DNA from: Clostridia bacterium
Lineage (GTDB): Bacteria; Bacillota; Clostridia; Oscillospirales; CAG-382
Direction: 5' to 3'
Length of the DNA: 12,337 bases
NCBI GenBank assembly: GCA_017938055.1
Contig: JAGBCG010000110.1
Coordinates: 1 to 12,337 of the forward strand
The position numbers were made by a program, and so were the translations under genes. Positions within the stretch are counted from its first letter, which is position 1; every line of letters begins with the position of its first letter. Under the pieces are notes generated by a model. That model searched no databases, had not been told where the DNA came from, and saw nothing but the letters and a program-made list of their open reading frames with translations. Below are positions 1-6,628 of this stretch, piece by piece.

Positions 1-388
1 ACTGAGGTGCACGACGAGCAGCCTTTAAGCCGTTCTTCTTTCTTTCCTTCATTCTGGGGTCACGTGTTAAGAAGCCTGCTTTCTTAAGAGCAGCTCTGTA
101 GTTGGGGTCTGCCTGAAGAAGTGCTCTTGCCACACCGTGACGAATTGCACCTGCCTGACCTGCAACACCACCGCCTGCTACTGTACATACAATATCAAAT
201 GTTCCTTCTGTCTTTGTAACACCAAAGGGCTGACGAACGATCAGCTTGAGTGTTTCAAGTCCAAAATAATCGTCGATATCTCTGCCGTTGATTGTGATTA
301 CGCCTGTTCCTGCGAGAAGACGTACACGAGCTACGGAGCTCTTTCTTCTACCTGTGCCGTAAAAATAAGGTTTTGCACTTGTATACAT
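1..388 (-). CDS. rpsI: 30S ribosomal protein S9 (3' end cut by window edge)
   Basis: Ribosomal protein S9 of the small subunit, whose basic C-terminal tail reaches the P-site tRNA. The translation begins MYTSAKPYFYGTGRRKSS and contains the family hallmarks GTGRRK, INGR and GGGVAGQAGAIRHGVARAL (about residues 66-84). It ends in the typical RKKNGLKAARRAPQ, so only about four residues (usually FSKR) and the stop lie outside the window. Two in-frame ATGs occur, at 394 and 388. The Shine-Dalgarno AGGAG (401-397) is only 2 nt from the first but 8 nt from the second, so I start at 388. It follows rplM after 20 bp and is surely cotranscribed with it, the conserved bacterial order. No motif is missing. 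Confidence 0.96.
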   Translation of the reverse strand, partial: MYTSAKPYFYGTGRRKSSVARVRLLAGTGVITINGRDIDDYFGLETLKLIVRQPFGVTKTEGTFDIVCTVAGGGVAGQAGAIRHGVARALLQADPNYRAALKKAGFLTRDPRMKERKKNGLKAARRAPQ

Positions 389-408
389 TGTCATTACTCC
401 TTTCACTC

Positions 409-834
409 TTAGTCAAGAACGATGGGCTGCTGTGCAGCGTTGTTGTGTTCGCTGCCTGCATATACCTTGAGACGTGTTAAGCTCTTGGCACCGATTGTGT
501 TCTTGGGAAGCATACCCTTAACTGCAAGGGTAACTGCCATTTCGGGGTTCTTTTCCATAAGCTCTCTATAGCTTACTTCCTTGAGTCCGCCGATCCAGCC
601 GGAATGATGACGATAGTACTTGTCGTCAAGCTTATTACCTGTGAGAATTGCTTTAGAAGCGTTGATAACGATTACGAATTCGCCGCAGTCAACATGAGGT
701 GTGAACTCAGGTCTGTGCTTTCCGCGAAGAATATCTGCAACCTTAACAGCAGTCTTACCGAGAGGCTTATTTGCCGCATCAATAACGTACCACTTACGCT
801 CTACTTCATTAGCTTTTGCCATAAATGTAGACAT
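409..834 (-). CDS. rplM: 50S ribosomal protein L13
   Basis: Ribosomal protein L13 of the large subunit, 141 residues, the usual bacterial length. Family features seen are WYVIDAANKPLGKTA near the N terminus, LRGKHRPEFTPHVDCGEFVIVINA in the middle, the KYYRHHSGWIGGLKE segment and MLPKNTIGAKSLTRLKVYAG near the C terminus. The start at 834 is supported by a GGAGG ribosome binding site (847-843) spaced 8 nt from the ATG. First gene of the rplM-rpsI operon, 20 bp upstream of rpsI. The promoter lies about 35-65 bp upstream, so the 5' untranslated region is only about 33 nt, too short for an autoregulatory L13 leader RNA. Confidence 0.97.
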   Translation of the reverse strand: MSTFMAKANEVERKWYVIDAANKPLGKTAVKVADILRGKHRPEFTPHVDCGEFVIVINASKAILTGNKLDDKYYRHHSGWIGGLKEVSYRELMEKNPEMAVTLAVKGMLPKNTIGAKSLTRLKVYAGSEHNNAAQQPIVLD

Positions 835-874
835 GTTTAATTCCTCCGTTTGTTTTCATTTTTTAACCTTAATC

Positions 875-902
875 ATTATATCACGTTTTTTTCTTTTGTC
901 AA
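875..902 (-). promoter_or_regulatory. sigma-A promoter of rplM-rpsI
   Basis: On the minus strand a perfect TTGACA (902-897) and a perfect TATAAT (880-875) are separated by 16 bp. Transcription should start near 868, about 33 nt before the rplM ATG. The consensus elements fit a highly expressed ribosomal protein operon. Confidence 0.85.
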
Positions 903-1084
903 CACCTTTTTTCTCATTTTTGAAAATTAACTTTTATATCTTCGTTTTTCATCCGTTTTCTAATGTTTTCTCGTTTTTTTGAATATGCAAACAAACATTT
1001 TTTAACCGTATTTTTCGTTTTTGCTTTTCTTTTTTTAAATTTCCGTGTTTTGAATAAAAAAACAACTTAAATTTTCTATAACTA
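903..1084. other. AT-rich intergenic spacer between divergent rplM and coaW promoters
   Basis: About 180 bp dominated by T runs on the plus strand, with no convincing ORF, RNA gene or stable hairpin. It separates the rplM-rpsI promoter (minus) from the coaW promoter (plus). I see nothing else in it. Confidence 0.6.
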
Positions 1085-1113
1085 TTGATTTAACATAAAA
1101 AATATGCTACAAT
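1085..1113 (+). promoter_or_regulatory. sigma-A promoter of coaW, extended -10
   Basis: TTGATT (1085-1090), a 17-bp spacer and TACAAT (1108-1113), with TG at 1105-1106 giving an extended -10 element. Expected start near 1120, leaving about 55 nt before the coaW ATG. The leader holds a weak GTTGC/GCAAC inverted repeat (about 1138-1157) to which I assign no role. Confidence 0.7.
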
Positions 1114-1175
1114 AGCCTATGTAGTTATAAGTTATTCGTTGCGATATTTACAGCAACTTTGAACGGAGATTTAGT

Positions 1176-2009
1176 ATGGGAAAAATTATTGGTATAGACG
1201 TTGGTGGCAGCACCACTAAAATTGTCGGCTTTGACGGCAAGGAAATGATACATCCCCTGCTTGTAAAAGCAAGCGATCAGTTAGCATCTGTATATGGTGC
1301 TTTTGGAAAATTTACAGACACAAACAACATCTCACTTTCTCAGATTGACAAGGTTATGATAACAGGTGTGGGGTCTTCCTTTTTAGGCAATGAGCTATAT
1401 GGAATTGAAACGGAGCACTCCTCAGAATTTGCATGTGTTGGCAAAGGCGGGCTTTATCTGTCATGTTTTGACAAAGCCATTATTGTCAGCATGGGAACAG
1501 GTACTTCTATTGTGTATGCCGAAAAAGGAAAGCCTGTTGAATATATGGGCGGTACTGGTGTTGGCGGCGGTACTGTAATGGGTCTTTCCAAAAAGCTTCT
1601 TGGTATTTCCGACATCAACAGTCTTATTGAGGTAGCACAGACAGGTGACATTGAGAACATTGATCTTCGCATCCGTGACATCACAAAAAAAGACATCGGT
1701 CTTGCTTCATACATGACGGCAGCTAACTTTGACAAGGTCAGCGACATTGCCTCTAAAGGCGACCTTGCTTTAGGTATTATAAACATGGTATTTGAGTCGG
1801 TGGGCATGCTTGCAGTTTTTGCCGCACGAAGCAAGGGGGTAAATGATATTGTTCTTACGGGAAATCTCACACGTCTTCCTCAGGCCCCCTCAGTTGCTGA
1901 AATTTTTCGCACCATGTTTAATCTGAACTTTACAATTCCACAGAACGCCGAGTTTGCCACGGTAATAGGTGCGGCTCTGTCAGGAAACTCCCACGGGGAA
2001 AACATATAA
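1176..2009 (+). CDS. coaW: Type II pantothenate kinase
   Basis: ATP-dependent phosphorylation of pantothenate, the first step of coenzyme A synthesis, in the cytoplasm. The 277-residue product matches the type II (eukaryotic PanK / Staphylococcus CoaW) family, not E. coli CoaA or the type III CoaX. Visible ASKHA-fold signatures are GIDVGGSTTKIVGFDG (6-21, phosphate-binding loop), ITGVGSSFL with the EHSSEF segment holding the likely catalytic Glu, SMGTGTSIVYAE (phosphate-2 region), GGTGVGGGTVMGL (adenosine side) and the C-terminal VLTGNL and FATVIGAAL. The start at 1176 is supported by GGAG at 1165-1168 with 7-nt spacing. It is a single-gene unit with its own promoter and terminator. Type II enzymes from Staphylococcus are not feedback-inhibited by CoA; whether that holds here is unknown. 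Confidence 0.93.
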   Translation: MGKIIGIDVGGSTTKIVGFDGKEMIHPLLVKASDQLASVYGAFGKFTDTNNISLSQIDKVMITGVGSSFLGNELYGIETEHSSEFACVGKGGLYLSCFDKAIIVSMGTGTSIVYAEKGKPVEYMGGTGVGGGTVMGLSKKLLGISDINSLIEVAQTGDIENIDLRIRDITKKDIGLASYMTAANFDKVSDIASKGDLALGIINMVFESVGMLAVFAARSKGVNDIVLTGNLTRLPQAPSVAEIFRTMFNLNFTIPQNAEFATVIGAALSGNSHGENI

Positions 2010-2098
2010 TTTAAAGCAAAACATGCATTTTATTATGTGCTTTTGAATAAGTTCAAAACATCATCGTACATATAGGTATAAACAATTTTGAAAAACAA

Positions 2099-2135
2099 GG
2101 ACGGTTTATTTTACTATAAGCCGTCTATTTTGTTT
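2099..2135 (+). terminator. Intrinsic terminator of coaW
   Basis: A 10-bp stem GACGGTTTAT / ATAAGCCGTC (2100-2109 with 2116-2125, one G-U pair) around a 6-nt loop, followed by TATTTTGTTT. It lies 90 bp past the coaW stop. A weaker AAAGC...GCTTT hairpin sits just after the stop at about 2014-2044. Confidence 0.72.
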
Positions 2136-2150
2136 AATTTCACCCATTAA

Positions 2151-2184
2151 ATAAGAAAGAACTGCTCACTTTCACACAAGCAGT
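2151..2184 (-). terminator. Intrinsic terminator of mscS
   Basis: Reading the minus strand after the mscS stop, ACTGCT (2184-2179) pairs with AGCAGT (2166-2161) around a 12-nt loop. It is followed by TCTTTCTTAT. The stem is short (6 bp) but correctly placed, 24 bp beyond the stop codon. Confidence 0.6.
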
Positions 2185-2208
2185 ACCTCTTAATTTAAAA
2201 ATACAATC

Positions 2209-3036
2209 TTACACGTTTTTCACATTTCCATCGATATGAACATCAAGCTGATTATATGGAATAGAAATGCCTTTTTCATTAAATTCTTCACGCACCTGCT
2301 CTAAAACATCAAAGTATACCGTCCAGTAGTCCTTTGCCAGAGTCCATACACGTGCTGTAATATCAACAGAGCTTGCAGAATGAGCTGTCACCCTCGCAAA
2401 CGGCTCAATCTCATCTGTCAAAGTAAGCTCATGCTTTATAAGAACATTTAGAATTATTTCCCTTGCAAGCCTTGCATCATTATTATATCCAATACTGAAT
2501 ACCAGGTCAACACGTCTTTTATCTTCATTAGAAAGATTAACTACGGTAGAATTCATCATTACGCTGTTTGGAATAATAATTTCTCTATTATCACCGGTTA
2601 AAATCACGGTATGCACAAGCTTTATTTCCTTAATTGCACCTGTTTCACCATTGACAGATATGATATTCCCTGTTAAAAACGGACGTGTTATAAGCAAAAA
2701 TATGCCACCTGATACGTTTGATAGGCTATCTTTAAGTGCCAGTGCAATAGCCGCCGCAACTGCACTCACACCCGCAACAAGACCCGTTGTGGGTACACCT
2801 AAAATTCCAATAGCACTTATCACCGCCACCACCTTAATGGCGATACTTGCCGCAGCTGCAAGGAACTTTTCAAGAGAGATGTCTGCGTGAACTTTTTCGA
2901 GCATTGCTACTATTATTCTTTTGGCAATTCCCGCCACAATCCAACCAACAACTACCACAAGAACCATTGTCAAAAGCGGAAGTGCATATTTTTCAAACAA
3001 ATATAAAAAATCCAGACTTTCTAACCATTCTTTCAT
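2209..3036 (-). CDS. mscS: Small-conductance mechanosensitive channel (MscS family)
   Basis: Heptameric channel of the cytoplasmic membrane that opens under membrane tension to release solutes after hypo-osmotic shock. 275 residues, close to E. coli MscS (286). Order of parts: TM1 about 12-36 (YALPLLTMVLVVVVGWIVAG), TM2 about 60-82, pore helix TM3 rich in Gly and Ala about 86-115 (GVSAVAAAIALALKD), then the beta domain with RPFLTGNIISV, GAIKEI and IIIPNS, then the alpha/beta C-terminal domain. The start is preceded by AAAGGTG about 8 nt upstream. Its start codon overlaps the stop of a short upstream ORF (ATGA at 3036-3033). The expected promoter is not obvious: the upstream region is occupied by that ORF and then the hairpin array. 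Confidence 0.92.
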   Translation of the reverse strand: MKEWLESLDFLYLFEKYALPLLTMVLVVVVGWIVAGIAKRIIVAMLEKVHADISLEKFLAAAASIAIKVVAVISAIGILGVPTTGLVAGVSAVAAAIALALKDSLSNVSGGIFLLITRPFLTGNIISVNGETGAIKEIKLVHTVILTGDNREIIIPNSVMMNSTVVNLSNEDKRRVDLVFSIGYNNDARLAREIILNVLIKHELTLTDEIEPFARVTAHSASSVDITARVWTLAKDYWTVYFDVLEQVREEFNEKGISIPYNQLDVHIDGNVKNV

Positions 3037-3134
3037 TTTACTTTCACCTTTCTTTTACACATATTTATAATTTCAACTGCAAAATCTTTTGCCTTATCCA
3101 GCATTATGCTTTCTACCATATCTTGACTTCCCAT
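3033..3134 (-). pseudogene. 33-codon ORF overlapping the mscS start, possible remnant of a four-helix-bundle (S23-like) gene
   Basis: Open from ATG at 3134 (or 3119) to TGA at 3033, which overlaps the mscS ATG by 4 nt. The product begins MGSQDMVESIMLDKAKDF and continues AVEIINMCKRKVKVK. The first helix (DKAKDFAVEIINMCK) resembles from memory the N terminus of the four-helix-bundle / 23S rRNA intervening-sequence protein family, which usually runs to about 115-125 residues. Here it stops just after that helix, so a truncated remnant is the simplest reading. Alternatives are a short leader peptide translationally coupled to mscS, or chance. A weak GGGAAG lies 7 nt before the second ATG. Low confidence in homology; the ORF itself is certain. 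Confidence 0.35.
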
Positions 3135-3144
3135 AATTCTTTTT

Positions 3145-3347
3145 AGCTAAATTTTGAACTTCATTCAAAGCTAAATTATTTTGCTTCGCTTCATAGCTAA
3201 ATAACTCCTTCGGAGTAGCTAAATTAAATTCTCCTTATAGCTGACCGAAGGTCAATTTAGCTACGAAGTAATTTAGCTGAGCTTGCTCAATTTAGCTCGC
3301 CGTCAGGCGAATTTAGCTGAATAGATTTAACTTTGTCAAATCTATTC
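3145..3347. repeat. Hairpin array 1: short variable palindromes separated by the 9-mer AGCTAAATT / AATTTAGCT
   Basis: AGCTAAATT (one copy ends in A) occurs at 3145, 3169, 3195 and 3217, and its reverse complement AATTTAGCT at 3254, 3270, 3289 and 3310. Between them sit different small palindromes: TTTGAA-cttca-TTCAAA, ACTCC-ttc-GGAGT, GACC-gaa-GGTC, TAC-gaa-GTA, GAGC-tt-GCTC and CGCC-gtca-GGCG. The array closes with a perfect 10-bp stem GAATAGATTT / AAATCTATTC (3319-3328 with 3338-3347). Two inter-spacer segments, 3178-3194 and 3226-3238, show no clear palindrome. The 9-mer flips orientation in the middle, so the array is also an inverted repeat as a whole. It lies between the divergent mscS and prenyl synthase genes. 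It is not a CRISPR: repeats are too short and the spacers are self-complementary. Confidence 0.85.
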
Positions 3348-3401
3348 TATCACGCTTTTTACACTGTAGCAACAGATTTTTGTTAACTTTTATAAACAGT
3401 A

Positions 3402-3430
3402 TCGACAAATGCGATGATATATGATATACT
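3402..3430 (+). promoter_or_regulatory. Promoter of the prenyltransferase operon, extended -10
   Basis: TCGACA (3402-3407), a 17-bp spacer and TATACT (3425-3430), with TG at 3422-3423. Predicted start is near 3437, which makes the first in-frame ATG (3440) nearly leaderless and favours the next ATG at 3464. It lies about 55 bp past hairpin array 1. Confidence 0.7.
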
Positions 3431-3463
3431 AATCTTAATATGGTACAAAGAGGTTTTACATAC

Positions 3464-4504
3464 ATGGAAAATATATTTATAAATTCTCTTGATGAGTACA
3501 GAAAAAAATGCGACATGTTTCTTTTATCAGATGAATTCCAAAGCTTTCTTGACAGCTTTGGCGTTACCTGTGTTATGAAGAAATATTACGATGCTTTTTT
3601 AAGACAATGCGATGGCGGTAAAAGAGTACGGGCATATCTTGTACAGCTTGGTTACGAGATTTTTGCAAAGGACGTTAAAGCAGACAAAGCTTTTCTTCCC
3701 TCTTTATCCTATGAGCTGTTCCAGACAGGCATCCTCGCTCACGATGACATTATTGACAACAGCGAAACACGCCGTTTTAAACCTTCTATGCACATGGACT
3801 TAGGCGGTGGACATCCGGGAATTTCAAAATCAATTTGTGCAGGTGACTTTGGTATTGTTGCAGCTCTTGAAATTATAGCAAGGTCAGATTTTGACGACAA
3901 AACAAAGCTTAGAGCCATTTCACATCAAAACAAGGTTTTTGTTTCCACCATTGCAGGAGAGCTTCGTGACATTGAGTTTTCAGGGACAACGGACGTACAG
4001 GAAAAGGACATTCTATATATGAATCATCTCAAAACCGCACAGTATACTGTATCGGGGCCTTTGGTTTTAGGTGCAATTCTTTCGGGTGCAGACGAAAAAA
4101 GCATACAGCAAACTGAAAAATTCGGCAATCTTGTAGGAATTGCTTTCCAGATTCGTGACGATATTCTGGGTATGTTTGGTGACGAAAAAAAGCTTGGGAA
4201 ATCCGTCACTGCGGATATGTGTGAGGGCAAACAGACGGTGCTTTCGGCACACTTTATCAATAATTCATCGGAAGAAGACAAAGCTGCTTTCTATAAAATC
4301 TACGGCAAAGAGGCTTCAGGAGAAAAGGAACTTTTAGCTGTCAGGGAATTGCTGATTAAAAGTGGCTCATTTGAATATGCAAAGTCTTTATGCGAGAGCA
4401 TGGTAAACGATGCTGCAAAAATTTTGGAGCAACTGGACATTTCAAATGAAAGCAAGAACAAGCTTTTAGGACTTCTTGATTATATGACAAAGAGGGTCAA
4501 CTGA
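3464..4504 (+). CDS. trans-Polyprenyl diphosphate synthase (GGPP-synthase-like)
   Basis: Condenses allylic diphosphates with isopentenyl diphosphate to make a trans-prenyl diphosphate; cytoplasmic. 346 residues from the ATG at 3464, chosen because AAAGAGG (3447-3453) lies 10 nt upstream and the promoter implies a start near 3437; an in-frame ATG at 3440 would add 8 residues. Motifs: GGKRVRA (51-57), first Asp-rich motif DDIID in ILAHDDIIDNSETRR (90-104), AGDFG, and the second motif RDDILGMFGDEKKLGKS (231-247). The second motif reads DDILG where DDxxD is usual, and the first lacks the two-residue insertion of bacterial farnesyl synthases. Both features recall actinobacterial GGPP synthases. 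Small residues just before the first motif suggest a product longer than C15, an inference. 13 bp upstream of the cis-prenyltransferase gene and clearly in one operon with it. Confidence 0.88.
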   Translation: MENIFINSLDEYRKKCDMFLLSDEFQSFLDSFGVTCVMKKYYDAFLRQCDGGKRVRAYLVQLGYEIFAKDVKADKAFLPSLSYELFQTGILAHDDIIDNSETRRFKPSMHMDLGGGHPGISKSICAGDFGIVAALEIIARSDFDDKTKLRAISHQNKVFVSTIAGELRDIEFSGTTDVQEKDILYMNHLKTAQYTVSGPLVLGAILSGADEKSIQQTEKFGNLVGIAFQIRDDILGMFGDEKKLGKSVTADMCEGKQTVLSAHFINNSSEEDKAAFYKIYGKEASGEKELLAVRELLIKSGSFEYAKSLCESMVNDAAKILEQLDISNESKNKLLGLLDYMTKRVN

Positions 4505-4517
4505 AAGGAGAATTTCT

Positions 4518-5231
4518 ATGTCAGAAAAGGCAACATTAATAAACCATCTTGGTGTTATAATGGACGGCAACAGACGTTGGGCAAGGCAACACAAGTTTGA
4601 AACGGTAATAAAGGGCCATGAAAAAGGCGTTGACAAATTTATGGAGCTTTGTATGTGGTGTCAGGAGTCACGCATAAAAAACCTCACCGTGTACGCTTTC
4701 TCCTACGACAACTGGAACAGAAGCGATGAGGAAGTTGACGGTCTTATGGACCTTATGGAACGTTTCTTCCGCAGCAAAGTTCAAACCTGTATAAACCGTG
4801 GAATTCGTCTTATTCCTATTGGCAATTTTGAAAGAATGAGTGAAAAATCAAAAGAAACTCTATTTAATGCCGCAGAAATGACGAAAAATTGTACATCACT
4901 TACTGTAAACGTCGCAATAAGCTACGGCGGTCACGATGAAACAGTAAGAATTGCAAAAAAAATTGCCTCGGACGTAGCCGAGGGCAAGCTTAAAATTGAC
5001 GATATCTCTCAGGATACATACAAAAAATATCTCGACGTTTCTCATTCGGGTGAAATGGAGCTTGTTATTAGAACAGGCGGAGATTTCAGGCTCAGCGGAT
5101 TTTTCCCCTGGGAAACCTGCTATGCCGAAATGATGTGTCTTGACGTGCTATGGCCTGATTTTTCCCACGAGCAGTTTGACTGGTGCTTAGAGCAATACTA
5201 TCAAAAGACGAGAATAAATAAAGGTAAATAA
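4518..5231 (+). CDS. Isoprenyl transferase, cis-prenyltransferase (UppS family)
   Basis: Cis-prenyltransferase of the undecaprenyl diphosphate synthase family, adding isopentenyl units to an allylic primer to make cis-polyprenyl carriers for cell-envelope glycans. 237 residues. Motifs: IMDGNRRWA (14-22, catalytic Asp16), KGHEKG (32-37), FSYDNWNRSDEEV (61-73), SYGGHDE (135-141), RTGGDFRLSGFFPW (185-198), YAEM and LWPDF. The essential Arg, Arg and Ser of the RTGGxxRxS segment and the YAE glutamate are present. Deviations from the common consensus are FSYDNW for FSxENW, GGH for GGR, and SGFFPW for SNFLLW. RBS AAGGAG, 7 nt spacing. The gene is not beside frr or cdsA as the housekeeping uppS often is in this phylum, so it may be a second, specialised enzyme; I leave the symbol blank for that reason. 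Confidence 0.88.
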   Translation: MSEKATLINHLGVIMDGNRRWARQHKFETVIKGHEKGVDKFMELCMWCQESRIKNLTVYAFSYDNWNRSDEEVDGLMDLMERFFRSKVQTCINRGIRLIPIGNFERMSEKSKETLFNAAEMTKNCTSLTVNVAISYGGHDETVRIAKKIASDVAEGKLKIDDISQDTYKKYLDVSHSGEMELVIRTGGDFRLSGFFPWETCYAEMMCLDVLWPDFSHEQFDWCLEQYYQKTRINKGK

Positions 5232-5238
5232 CTAAAGA

Positions 5239-5334
5239 ATACACAAAATGCTCTTGTAGCAAAATTTGGAAATTGCACAAAAAATGGGACGATGTGGGCA
5301 TCGTCCCCTACGAATATTTGTGCGTTTTGTGTAT
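5239..5334. repeat. Nested inverted repeat in the uppS-like / tyrS convergent gap
   Basis: Three perfect helices are nested: ATACACAAAA (5239-5248) with TTTTGTGTAT (5325-5334); GCACAAA (5275-5281) with TTTGTGC (5317-5323); GGGACGATG (5286-5294) with CATCGTCCC (5299-5307). In addition a 12-mer TTGTAGCAAAAT (5254-5265) is the perfect reverse complement of 5355-5366. The central GGGACGATG hairpin looks like a dispersed palindromic unit, but dispersal cannot be tested in this window. Confidence 0.8.
5278..5307 (-). terminator. Likely intrinsic terminator of tyrS
   Basis: On the minus strand the perfect 9-bp GGGACGATG / CATCGTCCC stem (5307-5286) with a 4-nt loop is followed directly by ATTTTTTG (5285-5278). 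It is about 80 nt beyond the tyrS stop. It is the central hairpin of the nested inverted repeat. Confidence 0.6.
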
Positions 5335-5338
5335 CTTT

Positions 5339-5382
5339 GGGGTTGTAACAAATCATTTTGCTACAACCCCTTGTTTTTTATT
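5339..5382 (+). terminator. Intrinsic terminator of the prenyltransferase operon
   Basis: Perfect 9-bp stem GGGGTTGTA (5339-5347) with TACAACCCC (5362-5370), 14-nt loop, followed by TTGTTTTTTATT. The right arm overlaps the 12-mer 5355-5366, which can instead pair with 5254-5265 upstream, so the terminator has a built-in competitor. Confidence 0.85.
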
Positions 5383-5386
5383 ATCT

Positions 5387-6610
5387 TTATGCAAGAGTTA
5401 CTTTATGATAATCCTTTTTACCCTTTTTGATGATAACTTCTTGACTAAAGAAGTCTTTATCATATGCCGCTGCAAAATCTGTAACCTTTGAATCATTTAC
5501 AGATACACCGCCCTGCTTGATAAGACGCTTAGCTTCACTGTTTGATGGACAAAGCTCACACTTTACAAGAAGATTTGCAAGTGTTATTTTTCCGTCTGTA
5601 AAATCCTCATCTGCAAGAGCTGTTGTTGGCATATTTTCACTTACGCCGCCCGCAACAAAAAGTGCACGTGCTGCTTCAAGTGCCGCTGTTGCTTCTTCGT
5701 TGCCGTGAACAAGTGCTGTAAGCTCGTATGCCAGCTTTTCCTTTGCCTTGTTTATTTCACTGCCCTCAAGCTTTTCGTATTGTGCAATTTCCTCAAGGGA
5801 AAGGAATGTAAGCATTTTCATGCACTTAATAACATCGGCATCGTCAACATTTCTCCAATACTGGAAGAATTCATAAGGTGTTGTTTTTTTGGGGTCAAGC
5901 CATACTGCACCATTTGCTGTTTTTCCCATCTTCTTACCCTCTGAATTAAGCAGAAGTGTAATTGTCATGGCATATGCATCCTTACCAAGTTTCTTTCTTA
6001 TAAGCTCGGTTCCTCCAAGCATATTGCTCCACTGGTCATCTCCGCCAAACTGCATATTACAGCCATAATTCTGATACAAATAATAAAAGTCATAGGACTG
6101 CATAATCATATAGTTGAATTCAAGGAATGAAAGTCCCTTTTCCATTCTCTGCTTATAGCACTCTGCTCTTAGCATATTATTTACCGAGAAGCACGCTCCA
6201 ACCTCACGCAGAAGCTCCACGTAATTAAGCTTTAAAAGCCAATCGGCATTATTTACCATCATTGCTTTTCCTTCGCCAAACTCGATAAACTTTGACATCT
6301 GCTCTTTAAAGCAATCGCAGTTATGCTGAATTTGCTCTGCTGTGAGCATTGAACGCATATCCGTTCTTCCCGACGGGTCACCTACATGTCCTGTTCCGCC
6401 ACCAATAAGTGCTACAGGTCTGTTGCCGGCCATCTGAAGTCTTTTCATAAGGCACAGTGCCATAAAGTGACCAACATGCAAGGAATCAGCCGTAGGGTCA
6501 AAGCCTATATAGAATACTGCCTTGCCATTATTGATAAGCTCCTTGATTTCAGCCTCGTCCGTAACCTGTGCTATAAGTCCACGGGCTACAAGTTCTTCGT
6601 AAATCTGCAT
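5387..6610 (-). CDS. tyrS: Tyrosyl-tRNA synthetase
   Basis: Charges tRNA-Tyr with tyrosine; class I synthetase, cytoplasmic dimer. 407 residues from the ATG at 6610. An upstream in-frame TTG at 6625 would add five residues, but it overlaps the ribosome binding site GGAGG (6623-6619), which is spaced 8 nt from the ATG, so 6610 is the real start. Motifs: FYIGFDPTADSLHVGHFM with HIGH-type HVGH (45-48), IGGGTGHVGDPSGR, the tyrosine pocket YMIMQSYDF and QFGGDDQW (187-194), and KMSKS-type KMGKT (227-231). A C-terminal S4 RNA-binding domain begins about residue 340 (ANLLVKCELCPSNSEAKRLI). Expression is controlled by the T-box leader immediately upstream. Confidence 0.97.
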   Translation of the reverse strand: MQIYEELVARGLIAQVTDEAEIKELINNGKAVFYIGFDPTADSLHVGHFMALCLMKRLQMAGNRPVALIGGGTGHVGDPSGRTDMRSMLTAEQIQHNCDCFKEQMSKFIEFGEGKAMMVNNADWLLKLNYVELLREVGACFSVNNMLRAECYKQRMEKGLSFLEFNYMIMQSYDFYYLYQNYGCNMQFGGDDQWSNMLGGTELIRKKLGKDAYAMTITLLLNSEGKKMGKTANGAVWLDPKKTTPYEFFQYWRNVDDADVIKCMKMLTFLSLEEIAQYEKLEGSEINKAKEKLAYELTALVHGNEEATAALEAARALFVAGGVSENMPTTALADEDFTDGKITLANLLVKCELCPSNSEAKRLIKQGGVSVNDSKVTDFAAAYDKDFFSQEVIIKKGKKDYHKVTLA

Positions 6611-6628
6611 TTTTTTATCCTCCAAAAT

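Noticed and set aside
137..412. Plus-strand 91-codon ORF over rpsI
   Set aside because: Cys-rich translation that is the antisense shadow of the ribosomal protein S9 gene.
835..902. L13 autoregulatory leader RNA upstream of rplM
   Set aside because: The consensus promoter places the start about 33 nt before the ATG, leaving no room for a structured leader.
1454..1870. Minus-strand 138-codon ORF inside coaW
   Set aside because: Shadow frame of coaW; no ribosome binding site, and the coaW frame carries all family motifs.
3145..3347. CRISPR array
   Set aside because: Repeated units are 9 bp, occur in both orientations, and the intervening sequences are short self-complementary palindromes rather than unique 30-40 bp spacers. 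No cas genes are nearby.
3319..3347. Terminator or mscS promoter in the 10-bp end stem of array 1 (minus strand has TTGACA in its loop)
   Set aside because: No T-run follows the stem directly in either direction, and the hexamer 17 bp downstream of TTGACA (CTAAAT) is a poor -10.
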